The notes under the pieces are model-generated. The model worked only from the letters and a program-made list of their open reading frames with translations. It was not told where the DNA came from and made no database searches. From positions 101,775 through 165,774 of the forward strand of contig LVBV01000007.1 of NCBI GenBank assembly GCA_001604565.1: 64,000 nucleotides of DNA, read 5' to 3'. Positions 55,052-63,989 of the stretch are shown here, in pieces. Each line of letters opens with the position of its first letter. Within the stretch, counting starts at the first letter, position 1. This DNA is from Puniceicoccales bacterium Verruco_01 (GTDB lineage Bacteria; Verrucomicrobiota; Verrucomicrobiia; Opitutales; Oceanipulchritudinaceae). The translations under genes were made by a program, and so were the position numbers.

Positions 55052-55696
55052 CTACCGGATCGGGATGTCCGCCAGGCCGCTCGCGATGGCGATTCTTGTG
55101 AGGCTGGCCGCGTTGTGCGCGTCGAGCTTGGTCATGATGTGCATGCGGTGCACGTCCGCCGTGCGGGCGCTGATCGAGAGCTTTTCCGCGATTTCCTTTG
55201 TGGAAAGTCCTTCCGCGATGAGACTTAAGACGGATTTCTCCCGCTCTGTGAGGCTTTCGAGAGGCTGGGGCTCCGGTTTGGCCGCGACAACCTCCGGCAG
55301 AAGGTCCAGCACGGCACCTCCGTAATGACTTCCCCCTGCGGCGACGCTCGCGAGGGCTTTTTCCAGCTCCGCGAGCCCCGCTGATTTTTCCACGATTCCG
55401 GAAACCCGCGCAAGGAGCGCCCGGCGGACGACCTGGGGCGAAAAACCGCTCCCAAGGAGCAGGACGCGCGTCTCTGGCGAAACTTGCGCGAGCGCCCGGG
55501 CGAATTCCACGCCGTCCATCCCCGGCAGCGCCAGTTCCGCAAGAACCACCCCGGGGCGCAGTTTCCGGCAATCGGCAAGCGCGGTTCCCGCGTCCGCTGC
55601 CATTCCTGCGAGCGACATCCCCGGGAGCGCCGCCACGGCCCCGCGCAAAAGGTCGCGCAAAAGGGCCTGATCCTCGACTATGAAAACCCCCGTCAT
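55052..55696 (-). CDS. Orphan LuxR-type regulator with Glu at the phospho-acceptor site
   Basis: A 214-residue NarL-type protein. The receiver has the acidic pair in FIVEDQ (Glu8, Asp9) and the lysine in GIVEKSAGL, but the phospho-acceptor strand reads VVLAELALPGMDG with Glu54 where Asp is expected. The output domain is a standard LuxR helix-turn-helix (LTEREKSVLSLIAEGLSTKE, ISARTADVHRMHIMTKLDAH). No histidine kinase is adjacent. Glu can mimic the phosphorylated state, so activity may be constitutive or controlled by other means. ATG 55696 matches the conserved receiver start. Confidence 0.85.
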   Translation of the reverse strand: MTGVFIVEDQALLRDLLRGAVAALPGMSLAGMAADAGTALADCRKLRPGVVLAELALPGMDGVEFARALAQVSPETRVLLLGSGFSPQVVRRALLARVSGIVEKSAGLAELEKALASVAAGGSHYGGAVLDLLPEVVAAKPEPQPLESLTEREKSVLSLIAEGLSTKEIAEKLSISARTADVHRMHIMTKLDAHNAASLTRIAIASGLADIPIR

Positions 55697-56156
55697 GAGA
55701 GTGGAAGACCTCCTTTTTACCGGAAAGAAGCCCCGCCGCAAGGTTTCAGCGTCCGGCTCCGCTCACTTTCGGCGATCTTGGGGACTTTGACGGTCACGAA
55801 AAAAGGGCCCGTCATCACCGTCCGGGATGCGGGAATTACGCGTTGTTCGAGGGGCGAACCGGGTTCACGGGCGAGGCTCCCGGGTTCCCCATTCTACCGT
55901 GCAAATTCTGCCCACAAGGATGTTGGCACGCCTGTGAATAACTTGTGGATAAAATGCCCCCAACGTCGTCAGCCGGTGTAAAAATGATACCTAATATATT
56001 TGTGTAACGATATTTGCGATTCCATCGACGCGGAAGTGGCTGAAAAATGTAATGTTGGCATGCGACGGAAATTAACTGCGAAATAGAGGCGGAAACCATT
56101 CTTTCAGCCTGAAATCGAGTGCGATCGTCGCAAGGTGACGATCCCGCTCCGGCAAT
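55697..56156. other. Intergenic region with DnaA-box pair and AT-rich tract
   Basis: 460 bp upstream of the orphan regulator and downstream of the rplS terminator. TGTGAATAA (55933-55941) and TGTGGATAA (55944-55952) are two consensus-type DnaA boxes 11 bp apart, followed by an AT-rich stretch at about 55977-56011. A TGTTGGCAYGC motif occurs twice (55921 and near 56053). No gene is seen. Confidence 0.5.
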
Positions 56157-56183
56157 AAAAAAGCGCACCGGGAACCGGTGCGC
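56157..56183 (-). terminator. Terminator of the rpsP-trmD-rplS operon
   Basis: A perfect 9-bp stem GCGCACCGG/CCGGTGCGC (56163-56171 with 56175-56183), 3-nt loop, followed on the minus strand by TTTTTT, 29 bp after the rplS stop. Confidence 0.92.
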
Positions 56184-56211
56184 CGAGAGAAAAGGGGATA
56201 GCCCCGTCCGC

Positions 56212-56580
56212 CTACTTGGTGATCTGATCGAGAAGGCGCTTCTCGCGGACCTTGTTGGCGGCCTTGCCGATGCGGTCGCGCAGGTAATACATACGGGCCT
56301 TCATCGGGACGGACTCGCGGTCCACCTCGATCTTGTCGATATTCGGGGAATGGACCGGGAAGACGCGCTCCACGCCCTCGCCCGCGCTCATGCGGCGGAC
56401 AGTGAAGGACTCGTGGATACCGCTGCCCTTGCGGCAGATCACAATGCCGGCGAAAATCTGGATGCGCTCCTTGTCGCCCTCGCGGACGCGGGTGTGGACG
56501 CGCACGCCGTCGCCGACCTTGAAGTTGTCGCGGCCGCTCTGGAGCTGAACGCTGGTGATTTCGTCGATGATGCGGTTCAT
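56212..56580 (-). CDS. rplS: 50S ribosomal protein L19
   Basis: A 122-residue L19: FKVGDGVRVHTRVREGDKER, IQIFAGIVICRKGSGIHESF, TVRRMSAGEGVERVFPVHSP and the C-terminal ARMYYLRDRIGKAANKVRE match the family over the whole length. It lies 2 bp after the trmD stop, the usual order. AGGAACAG precedes the ATG. Confidence 0.96.
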   Translation of the reverse strand: MNRIIDEITSVQLQSGRDNFKVGDGVRVHTRVREGDKERIQIFAGIVICRKGSGIHESFTVRRMSAGEGVERVFPVHSPNIDKIEVDRESVPMKARMYYLRDRIGKAANKVREKRLLDQITK

Positions 56581-56582
56581 TT

Positions 56583-57278
56583 CTACTGTTCCTGACTAAG
56601 CTTGTTCAAAAGATCCGGGCGGCGCAGGCGGGTTCGTTCGAGGCGTTTTTGTGCGCGCCAGCGCTCGATTTCCGCATGATTACCCGATAAAAGGACCTCC
56701 GGGACGCGCATGCCGCGGTATTCCACGGGACGCGTGTACTGGGGAAAAGAGAGAAGGTTGCCCGTGAAGCTGTCCTGCGTCAAGGACTTTTCCTCGCCGA
56801 GGACTCCGGGCACGTAGCGCGCCACGGCGTCGATGAGGACGGCGGCGGCGATCGTGCCGTTGGTCAGGACGTAGTCGCCGATGGAAACCTCGCGTGTGAC
56901 GAGCTTTTCCCGAATGCGCTCGTCGATGCCCTCGTAATGGCCGGAAAGAAGAATGAGGTGCTTTGCCGTTGCCAGTTCCGAGGCCATCTTCTGCGTGAGC
57001 AGTTCGCCATCCGGGCAGAGATAGACGACGGTCGATTCCGGCTTCTTCACCGCCTCGATCGCCGCGAAGACGGGCTCGGGTTTCATCACCATGCCCGCGC
57101 CGCCGCCGAAGGGGGCGTCGTCCGTGCGATGGTGTTTGTCTTCCGCCCAGTCGCGGATGTTGCGCAGGTTGATCTCAAGGATCCCGGCCTCGATGCCGCG
57201 CGCGAGCATGCTCTCGCGAAAATACCCCTCCACCATCCCCGGGAAGAGGGTGAGAAGTTCGATCGTGAGAAGGCTCAT
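56583..57278 (-). CDS. trmD: tRNA (guanine-N1)-methyltransferase
   Basis: A 231-residue SPOUT knot methyltransferase making m1G37 in tRNAs. Motifs: the start MSLLTIELLTLFPGMVEGYF, DDAPFGGGAGMVMKPEP, LILLSGHYEGIDERIREKL, SIGDYVLTNGTIAAAVLIDA and the C-terminal LLSGNHAEIERWRAQKRLER. The ATG at 57278 gives the canonical beginning; an upstream in-frame start would add 21 unconserved residues. It sits between rpsP and rplS, but rimM, normally between rpsP and trmD, is missing. Confidence 0.95.
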   Translation of the reverse strand: MSLLTIELLTLFPGMVEGYFRESMLARGIEAGILEINLRNIRDWAEDKHHRTDDAPFGGGAGMVMKPEPVFAAIEAVKKPESTVVYLCPDGELLTQKMASELATAKHLILLSGHYEGIDERIREKLVTREVSIGDYVLTNGTIAAAVLIDAVARYVPGVLGEEKSLTQDSFTGNLLSFPQYTRPVEYRGMRVPEVLLSGNHAEIERWRAQKRLERTRLRRPDLLNKLSQEQ

Positions 57279-57374
57279 GGCTGCGGATTCGCGGTGAAAC
57301 GTCTCCCTTATGGACGGCAAAGCGCCCCGACGCGATGGCATTGGGGCGCGTTGACGGAAAAAGGGAAAAGGCTC

Positions 57375-57653
57375 TTACGCCTTGGCTGCGGCCTCGCGGC
57401 CCGCGCTCTCGCGCTTGGCGCGGTTGATGAGGGTACGCGCAGTGTCGGAGGGCTGAGCGCCGACGCCCTGCCAGTAGGCGGCGCGTTCGAGGTTCACCAC
57501 AAGCTGCTTGCCCTCGACCTTGCTTGTCGGGTCGTAGCTGCCGATGATTTCGACGAAACGTCCGTCGCGCTTGGTGCTGTCCTCCGCGATCACCATGCGG
57601 TATTTGGGCTGATTGGTTGCGCCGACGCGCTGAAGTCTGATTTTAACGGCCAT
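57375..57653 (-). CDS. rpsP: 30S ribosomal protein S16
   Basis: A 92-residue S16: MAVKIRLQRVGATNQPKYRM, VIAEDSTKRDGRFVEIIGSY, DPTSKVEGKQLVVNLERAAY and WQGVGAQPSDTARTLINRA cover the family. It heads the operon; the gap to trmD is only 96 bp. A perfect TTGACA on the minus strand at 57720-57725 could serve as its -35, although the -10 is weak. Confidence 0.96.
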   Translation of the reverse strand: MAVKIRLQRVGATNQPKYRMVIAEDSTKRDGRFVEIIGSYDPTSKVEGKQLVVNLERAAYWQGVGAQPSDTARTLINRAKRESAGREAAAKA

Positions 57654-57872
57654 GTCTGTCTTGATTCTGAAGCTGTCCTGTAAGGGAAAAAGTGCAAGAA
57701 AACCCAATGCGGGCAGGAGTGTCAAGCATGCTTTGAAAACGCCTTTCGCGCGGCGGGCGACATCATATCTGGCATCGCCCGTGGTCGGTCGCGCACGCGG
57801 ACGACCCGCCTCTTTTCTTTTTCCGGCTCGCTCCGGCGGACACCCCATTTTTGCGCAGGACGCTCTTTTTGT

Positions 57873-57900
57873 TTGCACCGGGCCGCGGGAAGGCTATTAC
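57873..57900 (+). promoter_or_regulatory. Candidate promoter of rplY
   Basis: TTGCAC (57873-57878), a 16-bp spacer and TATTAC (57895-57900) lie about 80 bp before the rplY start. They sit in the 325-bp divergent gap (57654-57978) between rpsP and rplY; nothing else stands out there. Confidence 0.4.
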
Positions 57901-57978
57901 GGTCCTTTTCCCATCGCGACGGGCTTGATGCGTCCGGAGGTGCGGGGAAGAGGAACGTCCAGCATTTTCTTTAGTCCC

Positions 57979-58740
57979 ATGAAGCAGCTCAATCTCAATG
58001 TCCAGGCCCGCGAAGAGAGCGGCCGCAGTGCCTCCCAGCGCGTCCGCCGCGCCGGTCGCATCCCCGCCGTCGTCTATGGCCCCAACGGCGTCCGCAATCT
58101 TTCGATCGAACTGGTCGAATTCCGCAAGCTCTGGAAGCAGGTCTCCGGTCGCACGGCCCTGATCGAGCTCACCACCGAGGGCGTTGCCGAGCCCACCCTT
58201 TCCATCATTCAGCAGATCCAGCGCAACTCGCTGACGGACGATTTCACCCACATCGACTTCAAGGAGATTCTCCGTGGTCGCGACATGTGGGCGACGATCC
58301 AGATCCGCCTTGTCGGCGACGCTTTCGGCGTTCGCAACGAGGGCGCGGTCATCGAGCTTCACCGCCACGATATCGAGGTCCGCTGCCGTCCGCGCTTCCT
58401 GCCGGAGATCATCGAGGTCAACATCGAGAACCTCAAGGCCGGCGATTCCCTCAAGGTGAAGGACCTTCCGAAGCTGGAAGGCGTCACCTACGAGATGGAC
58501 GCCGAAGTTCCGGTTGTCTCCTGCCTGATCCCGAAGGTGGAGGAGGAGCCGGTTGCCGCTCCCGCCGAGGGCGAGGCCGCCGCTGGTGCCGAGGGTGCCG
58601 CCGCTGCTCCTGCAGCGGGCGACGCCGCCAAGGCTGGCGACGCCAAGGCCGCGGCCCCCGCCGCCGGTGCCAAGGCTGCCGCTCCGGCCAAGGCTGCCGC
58701 TCCGGCCAAGGCCGCCGCTCCCGCCAAGGGCGCGAAGTAG
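57979..58740 (+). CDS. rplY: 50S ribosomal protein L25/general stress protein Ctc
   Basis: A 253-residue long-form L25 (TL5/CTC type). The N-terminal 5S rRNA-binding domain (NVQAREESGRSASQRVRRAG, RIPAVVYGPNG) is followed by the Ctc beta domain (IIQQIQRNSLTDDFTHIDFK, EVNIENLKAGDSLKVKDLPK). The last 65 residues are an Ala/Pro/Lys/Gly low-complexity tail with AAAPAKA repeats. Such tails occur in L25 of several phyla, but this one is long. The start is fixed by MKQLNLNVQARE. pth, often its neighbour, is not present. Confidence 0.93.
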   Translation: MKQLNLNVQAREESGRSASQRVRRAGRIPAVVYGPNGVRNLSIELVEFRKLWKQVSGRTALIELTTEGVAEPTLSIIQQIQRNSLTDDFTHIDFKEILRGRDMWATIQIRLVGDAFGVRNEGAVIELHRHDIEVRCRPRFLPEIIEVNIENLKAGDSLKVKDLPKLEGVTYEMDAEVPVVSCLIPKVEEEPVAAPAEGEAAAGAEGAAAAPAAGDAAKAGDAKAAAPAAGAKAAAPAKAAAPAKAAAPAKGAK

Positions 58741-58758
58741 TTCTGCCTCTTTCCCGAA

Positions 58759-58791
58759 AAGGGCGCGATCCGCAGGGACCGCGCCCTTTTT
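58759..58791 (+). terminator. Terminator after rplY
   Basis: A 13-bp stem with one wobble-type mismatch (58759-58771 with 58776-58788, AAGGGCGCG core), GCAG loop, then TTTTTG. Confidence 0.88.
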
Positions 58792-58932
58792 GTGTCCGAA
58801 GGGGGCTCGTCCGCGCGAAACCGTTCCGGTCACGTTGGGCGAAGCAATGGCTTGCCCCGGCGCTCCCTGCGCCTTTTATTGGACGCGTGCGCAACCCCTT
58901 TCCCCCGGGTTCGCAACCCCCGCACCCGCCCG

Positions 58933-60705
58933 ATGTCCCATCTCCTCGTAGTCGAAGACGATCCCGTTTCTTCGCGCATTCTCGTTAACCTGCTGCAAAA
59001 ACGCGGGCACGAGGCGCATGTGGCCTCGGGCGTGAACGAGGCGATCACGGCGCTGGAACGGAATACCCTCGTGGATCTTGTGATTCTGGACAACCAGCTT
59101 CAGGGGGAGTACGGCTGGCAGTTCTTGGAATACGTCCGCCGGGACTTCATTTTCCGCAACCTGCCCGTTTTGATCTACACCGGGTCGAGCGACCGCAATT
59201 CGGTCCTCAAGTACCTCCAGCTCGGCGTGCAGAAGATTCTGGTCAAGCCCTACAACGCCGGGCAGATCGAAAGCGAGCTGACGCGCGCGGTGCAGTTTGA
59301 CTGGCGCGGCATGGTGTTCGAGCCCGCAGAGCGCGTCTGCCAGCGCCTGAACATCACCGAGGACGAGTATTACAAGTCCCTCATGCGCGGGGCGAGCGAC
59401 GTGAAGGACCATGTTCCGGCGATGAACAAGCTCGTCGGTTCGCGGGACCTGCGCGTGTTTGACGAGCATCTTTCGGCATTGCAGAGCATTGCGCTGAACC
59501 TGGGCGTGTCGCTTCTGGAAAACGCGGTGGAGAGCATCCAGGTGTCGCTGCGCGAGGGGAAGCTCGACCAGTGCATCTATTTTGTGAACCGCCTCGTCCC
59601 AACGGCGCGGCTCATGCACCACCGGGCGCTCTCGCACTTCGGCATGTCCAAGGGCGGGGAGTTTCCGCGCGATCTCTTCGACGAGCCCCGCGAGGACAAG
59701 TCCGCCAAGAAGAGCGAGGAGAAGGTGCCGGGAACCCGTCCCGTGAAGCAGGACCCCTTGGATATAATGATCCAAAGTCCGCTCGGTGCCTTTGCGGAGG
59801 ACTTCCGCCTGCTTCTTGCCCGCAGGATCTTCGAGAAGGGCGAGGTTGTCCGCCAGATTTCAGCGCCGGGCGCCGCCGTGGGCGTGGACGACATTCTGGA
59901 GAGCCTGCGCTTCCTCCGGAACATGAACCGTGTTCCCGTCGAGGGGATGTCCACTTTCATCCGGCAGATTCCGGGGCTCGAATCCAAACTTGTCGCCATC
60001 GCCAACGGCATATCCACACGGACCGAGCGCGTGCTTCTGTTGGAGCAGGCGCTGGAGGTGATGGGCGCCAACATGGCCTGCTGCATCGCCATTCCCCTCG
60101 AATGGCTGCGCGCGAGCCGGCGGGGGCGCAATCCGCTGCGGCTGGAGCTCATGGCGCGCTACGACATGGCGCGGGCGCTTCTTGTGCGCGAACTGGCCAT
60201 CAAGTTCAAGGGAACGCAGGAATTCGCCGCCGCAGCGCTCACCTGCGGGGTGGGAAGCTGGCTCCTCGCCGTGCAGTATCCGGCCTTCTTCGGCATGACG
60301 CTCGTCCTCGCGCGGGAAAACCCGGCGGAGCTTCTCAAGTTCGAGCGCGACCTCTTTTCCATCGATCATCGCGAGCTGGCCGCCACCTTTGCGAAAGGGA
60401 TGGGCTTCCCGGAAACGGTGGTCGCCACGGCGCAGCATCTTGAAGATCCCTCCGCATCGCCGTCCGGCGAACCGCAGATCGTGGGGTCGATGGTGAATCT
60501 CGCGGACATTCTGGCGCGGATCCGCTCCGTGGGCTTCCCCGGCGTGGACACGCTTCTGACCGACGAGGATTTCGCCCGCTCGCCCGCGTGGGAGACCCTG
60601 CGAGCCAATCAGGTGCAGATCCCGCTCGATCCACCCGAATACCTCACGGCTCTTTCCAGCGTGGTCGAGAGGGTGCGCGGCGTGGTGGAAACCGCCTTCG
60701 AATAG
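58933..60705 (+). CDS. Response regulator with HDOD domain
   Basis: A 590-residue protein. The receiver (LLVVEDDPVSSRILVNLLQK, phospho-acceptor Asp53 in LVILDNQLQGEYGW, Lys in QKILVKPYNA) is followed by a helical linker of about 170 residues, a charged segment (EPREDKSAKKSEEKVPGTRP), and a C-terminal HDOD domain (roughly residues 300-560) without the HD metal residues. HDOD proteins signal in motility, biofilm and stress networks by unclear mechanisms. No kinase is adjacent; the chemotaxis receptor at the right edge is a possible link. ATG 58933 begins the receiver. Confidence 0.82.
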   Translation: MSHLLVVEDDPVSSRILVNLLQKRGHEAHVASGVNEAITALERNTLVDLVILDNQLQGEYGWQFLEYVRRDFIFRNLPVLIYTGSSDRNSVLKYLQLGVQKILVKPYNAGQIESELTRAVQFDWRGMVFEPAERVCQRLNITEDEYYKSLMRGASDVKDHVPAMNKLVGSRDLRVFDEHLSALQSIALNLGVSLLENAVESIQVSLREGKLDQCIYFVNRLVPTARLMHHRALSHFGMSKGGEFPRDLFDEPREDKSAKKSEEKVPGTRPVKQDPLDIMIQSPLGAFAEDFRLLLARRIFEKGEVVRQISAPGAAVGVDDILESLRFLRNMNRVPVEGMSTFIRQIPGLESKLVAIANGISTRTERVLLLEQALEVMGANMACCIAIPLEWLRASRRGRNPLRLELMARYDMARALLVRELAIKFKGTQEFAAAALTCGVGSWLLAVQYPAFFGMTLVLARENPAELLKFERDLFSIDHRELAATFAKGMGFPETVVATAQHLEDPSASPSGEPQIVGSMVNLADILARIRSVGFPGVDTLLTDEDFARSPAWETLRANQVQIPLDPPEYLTALSSVVERVRGVVETAFE

Positions 60706-60715
60706 AGGTTGCCTG

Positions 60716-61678
60716 CTATTCGCCGCTTTCGTCCTTGGCCGGATCGCCCTTCGCTTTCCTGCGCGTGCGTGCCGATTCAGGCGCCGGGCCCTCGTAGGAG
60801 CTTTGCCCGGTGAGGGTGGCGATGAATTTCTTCATCGCGGGGGAAAGAACGCGGCTCTTGCGGTAGATGATGGCGAGCGGCCTGACAAACTGGCGCCCGC
60901 GCATGGGGATCGCCTTGATGACGCCGCGAGCCACCTCGTTTTCCAGCGTCGTTGCCGGGACCAGAGCAATGCCCGCGTTGATCTCCACGGCCCGCTTCAC
61001 CGTCTCGATGTTGTCGAATTCCATGACCGGCTCGATCTCCACCTTTGCGGCGCGGAAGATCTGGTCGGTCGCCTTGCGGGTGGGGATGTCCTGATCGAAA
61101 CCGATGAAGCGTTCCCCGCGCAGTTCCTCCACCGTCACCGTTTTGCGGGAGGCGAGGGGATGACTCTCGTGCACGGCCAGCACGAGGCGGTCCTCCATGA
61201 AGGGGACGATTTCGAGCTGGCGCATCTTCTGCGGGTAGGCGACAAGGCCCATGTCCACGCTGTTGCTCAAAACGTCCTCGTACACGAGGTTGCTCCGCCG
61301 GTACTCCACCCGCACGTTCACCGACGGGAACTCGGTCATGAAGCTCTTGATGTAGGGCGGCAGCTCGTGCAGGCCGATGCTGTATACCGTGGAGATGTGG
61401 ATCGTCCCGGAGATCACCATCCGCATCTCCTGGAGTTCGCTCACCAGCTTCTCGTAGCGGTGGAGCAGGTCCTTCGCGCCGTCGTAGAGCTTCTGCCCCT
61501 CGCTCGTCAGGCGGAACTGCTTCTGGCTGCGGTCCATGATCACGGCGCCGAAGCTCTTTTCCATCGCCCGGAGTTGCTGGCTCACGGCGGACTGCGTGAT
61601 CCCGTTCAGGCGCGCCGCACGCGAGAAACTGTGGCTTTCCACGAGGTCGCAGAATATCTTCAGGTTTTCGACGTGCAT
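60716..61678 (-). CDS. LysR-family transcriptional regulator
   Basis: A 320-residue regulator. The N-terminal winged helix-turn-helix (NLKIFCDLVESHSFSRAARL, ITQSAVSQQLRAMEKSFGAV) and the periplasmic-binding-type effector domain (GTIHISTVYSIGLHELPPYI, GIALVPATTLENEVARGVIK) are complete. The effector domain resembles the CysB/CysL/CbbR-type subset. The end is a charged tail (ARTRRKAKGDPAKDESGE). It is divergent from yggS across a 65-bp gap, and LysR proteins often control a divergent neighbour. Confidence 0.9.
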   Translation of the reverse strand: MHVENLKIFCDLVESHSFSRAARLNGITQSAVSQQLRAMEKSFGAVIMDRSQKQFRLTSEGQKLYDGAKDLLHRYEKLVSELQEMRMVISGTIHISTVYSIGLHELPPYIKSFMTEFPSVNVRVEYRRSNLVYEDVLSNSVDMGLVAYPQKMRQLEIVPFMEDRLVLAVHESHPLASRKTVTVEELRGERFIGFDQDIPTRKATDQIFRAAKVEIEPVMEFDNIETVKRAVEINAGIALVPATTLENEVARGVIKAIPMRGRQFVRPLAIIYRKSRVLSPAMKKFIATLTGQSSYEGPAPESARTRRKAKGDPAKDESGE

Positions 61679-61690
61679 GACGGGGGCGAT

Positions 61691-61718
61691 CGTATAATGT
61701 ATGCTAATCGGCTGGCAA
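61691..61718 (-). promoter_or_regulatory. Possible promoter of the lysR gene in the divergent gap
   Basis: On the minus strand TTGCCA (61713-61718) and TATACG (61691-61696) are 16 bp apart. They lie so close to the start codon (61678) that the leader would be only a few nucleotides. On the plus strand CATAAT near 61722 is a -10 candidate for yggS. Confidence 0.35.
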
Positions 61719-61743
61719 TGCCATAATCAGTTCTGCTAAAGCG

Positions 61744-62463
61744 ATGGACAACAGCATTTCTTATGAGGAGTTTTCGGCCCGGGCGGACGCGATCCTTGCC
61801 CGCATCGCGGAGATCTGCCGCGAGTGCGGGCGCGATCCGGCAGAGGTGCGCCTCATGGCCGTGACGAAGACCCACGGTGCCTGGGCGGCAGAATATGCGG
61901 AGCGCTACGGCCTTTCCTTCGTCGGCGAAAACCGTGTGCAGGAGGCCGAGGGCAAGCGGTCCACCCGTCCGGGCGAGGCCGGCATCCGATGGGAGCTCAT
62001 CGGCTCCCTCCAGAGCAACAAGGCGAAAAACGCCGCCATACTTTTCGACCGCGTGCAGAGTGTGGACTCCGTGAAGCTCGCACGGGAGCTGGACAAGCGG
62101 GCGGGGCAGATTGGGCGCGCCCTGCCGGTTCTGCTTCAGGTGAACGCGGGGCGCGACCCCGCCAAGCACGGCTGCGAGATCGAGGAGGCCCCTGCGCTGC
62201 TGGAGGCGTCGCTCGCCCTGCCGAACCTGAAGGTGGAGGGCCTGATGACGATCGCGCCGCTTTCGGAGGATCCTGACGTGGCCCGCCGCACCTTTGCGAA
62301 GCTGCGCGAAATCCGGGACGAGCTTTCCTCTCGTCACGGTGCGGCCCTGCCGGAACTTTCGATGGGCATGTCGGGCGACATGGAACAGGCCGTCCGCGAG
62401 GGCTCCACGATCGTCCGCATCGGCACGGCCCTTTTCGGCGCGCGCGATTATGACGCGGTGTAG
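61744..62463 (+). CDS. PLP homeostasis protein YggS/PLPBP
   Basis: A 239-residue fold-type III PLP-binding protein with roles in pyridoxal phosphate homeostasis and no known catalysis. Motifs: VRLMAVTKTHGAWAAEYAER (PLP lysine), FVGENRVQEAEGKR, RWELIGSLQSNKAKNAAILF, LQVNAGRDPAKHGCE, EGLMTIAPLSEDPDVARRTF and the C-terminal SMGMSGDMEQAVREGSTIVR with IGTALFG. Typical length. The start ATG is 65 bp from lysR. Confidence 0.93.
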   Translation: MDNSISYEEFSARADAILARIAEICRECGRDPAEVRLMAVTKTHGAWAAEYAERYGLSFVGENRVQEAEGKRSTRPGEAGIRWELIGSLQSNKAKNAAILFDRVQSVDSVKLARELDKRAGQIGRALPVLLQVNAGRDPAKHGCEIEEAPALLEASLALPNLKVEGLMTIAPLSEDPDVARRTFAKLREIRDELSSRHGAALPELSMGMSGDMEQAVREGSTIVRIGTALFGARDYDAV

Positions 62464-62627
62464 CCTCTCGTCCGGCCCGCAAAACAGATTCGGCGGGGAT
62501 AAAGGCTTATTCCGCGAAGGGAGTTGAAAACGGTTCTCGCCCCAGAGAAACCGCGCCCTTGCGGAAGAGCTGCCTTCATCCCCGCCGAAGTGAAAAGATC
62601 ACCGCGCTCTTCAGGCGGGCCTGAAAA

Positions 62628-63989
62628 TTACGATTGCGGCAGGAAGTGCTTCGCCTCTGGCTTCTTTTGAGCCGAGGGCGCACGTGTTGCGACGGTCCGG
62701 GCCTGCGCCGCGGGTTTGACGGTGAAGTTGCTCCGCGAGGCCTCGCGTGTTTCCGTGTGCCGGACGAGCGAAACCAGTTCGCCGACCGTGTCCTTGAGGG
62801 AATCGGCGTGGGCGTTCAGTTCCTCGGCGGCGGAGGCGGTTTCCTCGGCATTGCTGGCATTGGACTGCGTCACCTTGTCCATCTGCTGGACGGCGGTGGT
62901 GAGCTGGCCGATGCCGCGGTCCTGCTCCTGCGAGGCGGTTGCGATCTCCGCGACGAGGGAATTCATCGCGCCCGCCTTTTCGACGATGGTGCCGAGCGAT
63001 TCCGCAACCTTGGCGGAAATGGTGACGCCGCGCTCGCTGTTGCGGATGGCTCCCTCGATCTTGCTCGAAGTCTCCTTGGCGGATTCGGCGCTGCGCTGGG
63101 CGAGGTTGCGCACCTCCTCGGCCACCACGGCGAACCCGGCGCCGGCCTCACCTGCGCGCGCGGCCTCCACGGCGGCGTTCAGCGCCAGAATATTCGTCTG
63201 GAAGGCGATTTCGTCGATTGTCTTGATGATCTGCGAAATTCCTGCGGAGGACTCTTTGATGGCGTCCATCGCCTGCTGCATCTCTCTCATCTGCGTTGCC
63301 GAGGAATCGGCGGCCTGATGCATCTGGTCTGCCAGAGCCTTGGCCTCCTGTGCGCTCGCGGCATTGCGGGCGGTCATGGAGCTCATTTCCTCCAGCGAGG
63401 AACTGGTCTCCTCCAAGGAAGCGGCCTGTTCGCTCGCGCCCTCGGCCAGCATGCTACTGGCGGCGGACACCTGGCTCGACGCAGAGGCCACTTGGGCGGA
63501 GCCCTCGTCGATGGAGGTGATCGCCCTGTTGAGGACTGCGGAGATGCTCCGGATGATGAACCAGGCGCACAAAAAGGCGAGAATCAGGCCGACCACGATT
63601 CCGGTCACCATGAGCGTCACGCTGGTGGAGATATCCGATTCAATGAGCCGTCCCGTCTCCTCGCTTTGTTCGCGGCTGGAGCGCAAAAGGCCGTCGATCT
63701 TGTCGCGATACTGGCGATATCCCGGGATGAACGACTCGTCCATGAAGGCGTAAATCCCCGCGGCATCTTCGGTCTTCATCATCGCAAAGAGCTGTTCCAG
63801 CACCCGCGCGTAATTCTTCCTCGTCTCCAGAAGATCGTCGTAAGCCCGCCGTTCGTCGGGAGTTGAGATCATTCCCTCAAATTGTGAATAGAGATCGGTA
63901 TTGGATTTTGACAGACCTTCGTAGATCGAAAGAATGCTTTTGGTCACCTCTAACAACTTGACGTGCAACCGCTTGTGCAATATATACAA
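62628..63989 (-). CDS. Methyl-accepting chemotaxis protein, N-terminus incomplete
   Basis: At least 453 residues of a chemoreceptor. A helical (4HB-like) sensor remnant is followed by a transmembrane helix ([20 protein letters not shown]) and the cytoplasmic signalling coiled coil with the conserved tip [20 protein letters not shown] and [20 protein letters not shown]. The first transmembrane helix and start of the sensor domain are missing: the frame is closed by TGA at 63990-63992 and the only start there is a TTG. A frameshift or premature stop near the window edge, or an internal start, are the options. Confidence 0.78.
   Translation of the reverse strand: MYILHKRLHVKLLEVTKSILSIYEGLSKSNTDLYSQFEGMISTPDERRAYDDLLETRKNYARVLEQLFAMMKTEDAAGIYAFMDESFIPGYRQYRDKIDGLLRSSREQSEETGRLIESDISTSVTLMVTGIVVGLILAFLCAWFIIRSISAVLNRAITSIDEGSAQVASASSQVSAASSMLAEGASEQAASLEETSSSLEEMSSMTARNAASAQEAKALADQMHQAADSSATQMREMQQAMDAIKESSAGISQIIKTIDEIAFQTNILALNAAVEAARAGEAGAGFAVVAEEVRNLAQRSAESAKETSSKIEGAIRNSERGVTISAKVAESLGTIVEKAGAMNSLVAEIATASQEQDRGIGQLTTAVQQMDKVTQSNASNAEETASAAEELNAHADSLKDTVGELVSLVRHTETREASRSNFTVKPAAQARTVATRAPSAQKKPEAKHFLPQS

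Noticed and set aside
62610..62625. Terminator between yggS and the chemoreceptor (TTCAGG-N4-CCTGAA)
   Set aside because: Only six base pairs and no U-tract in either direction; too weak to call.
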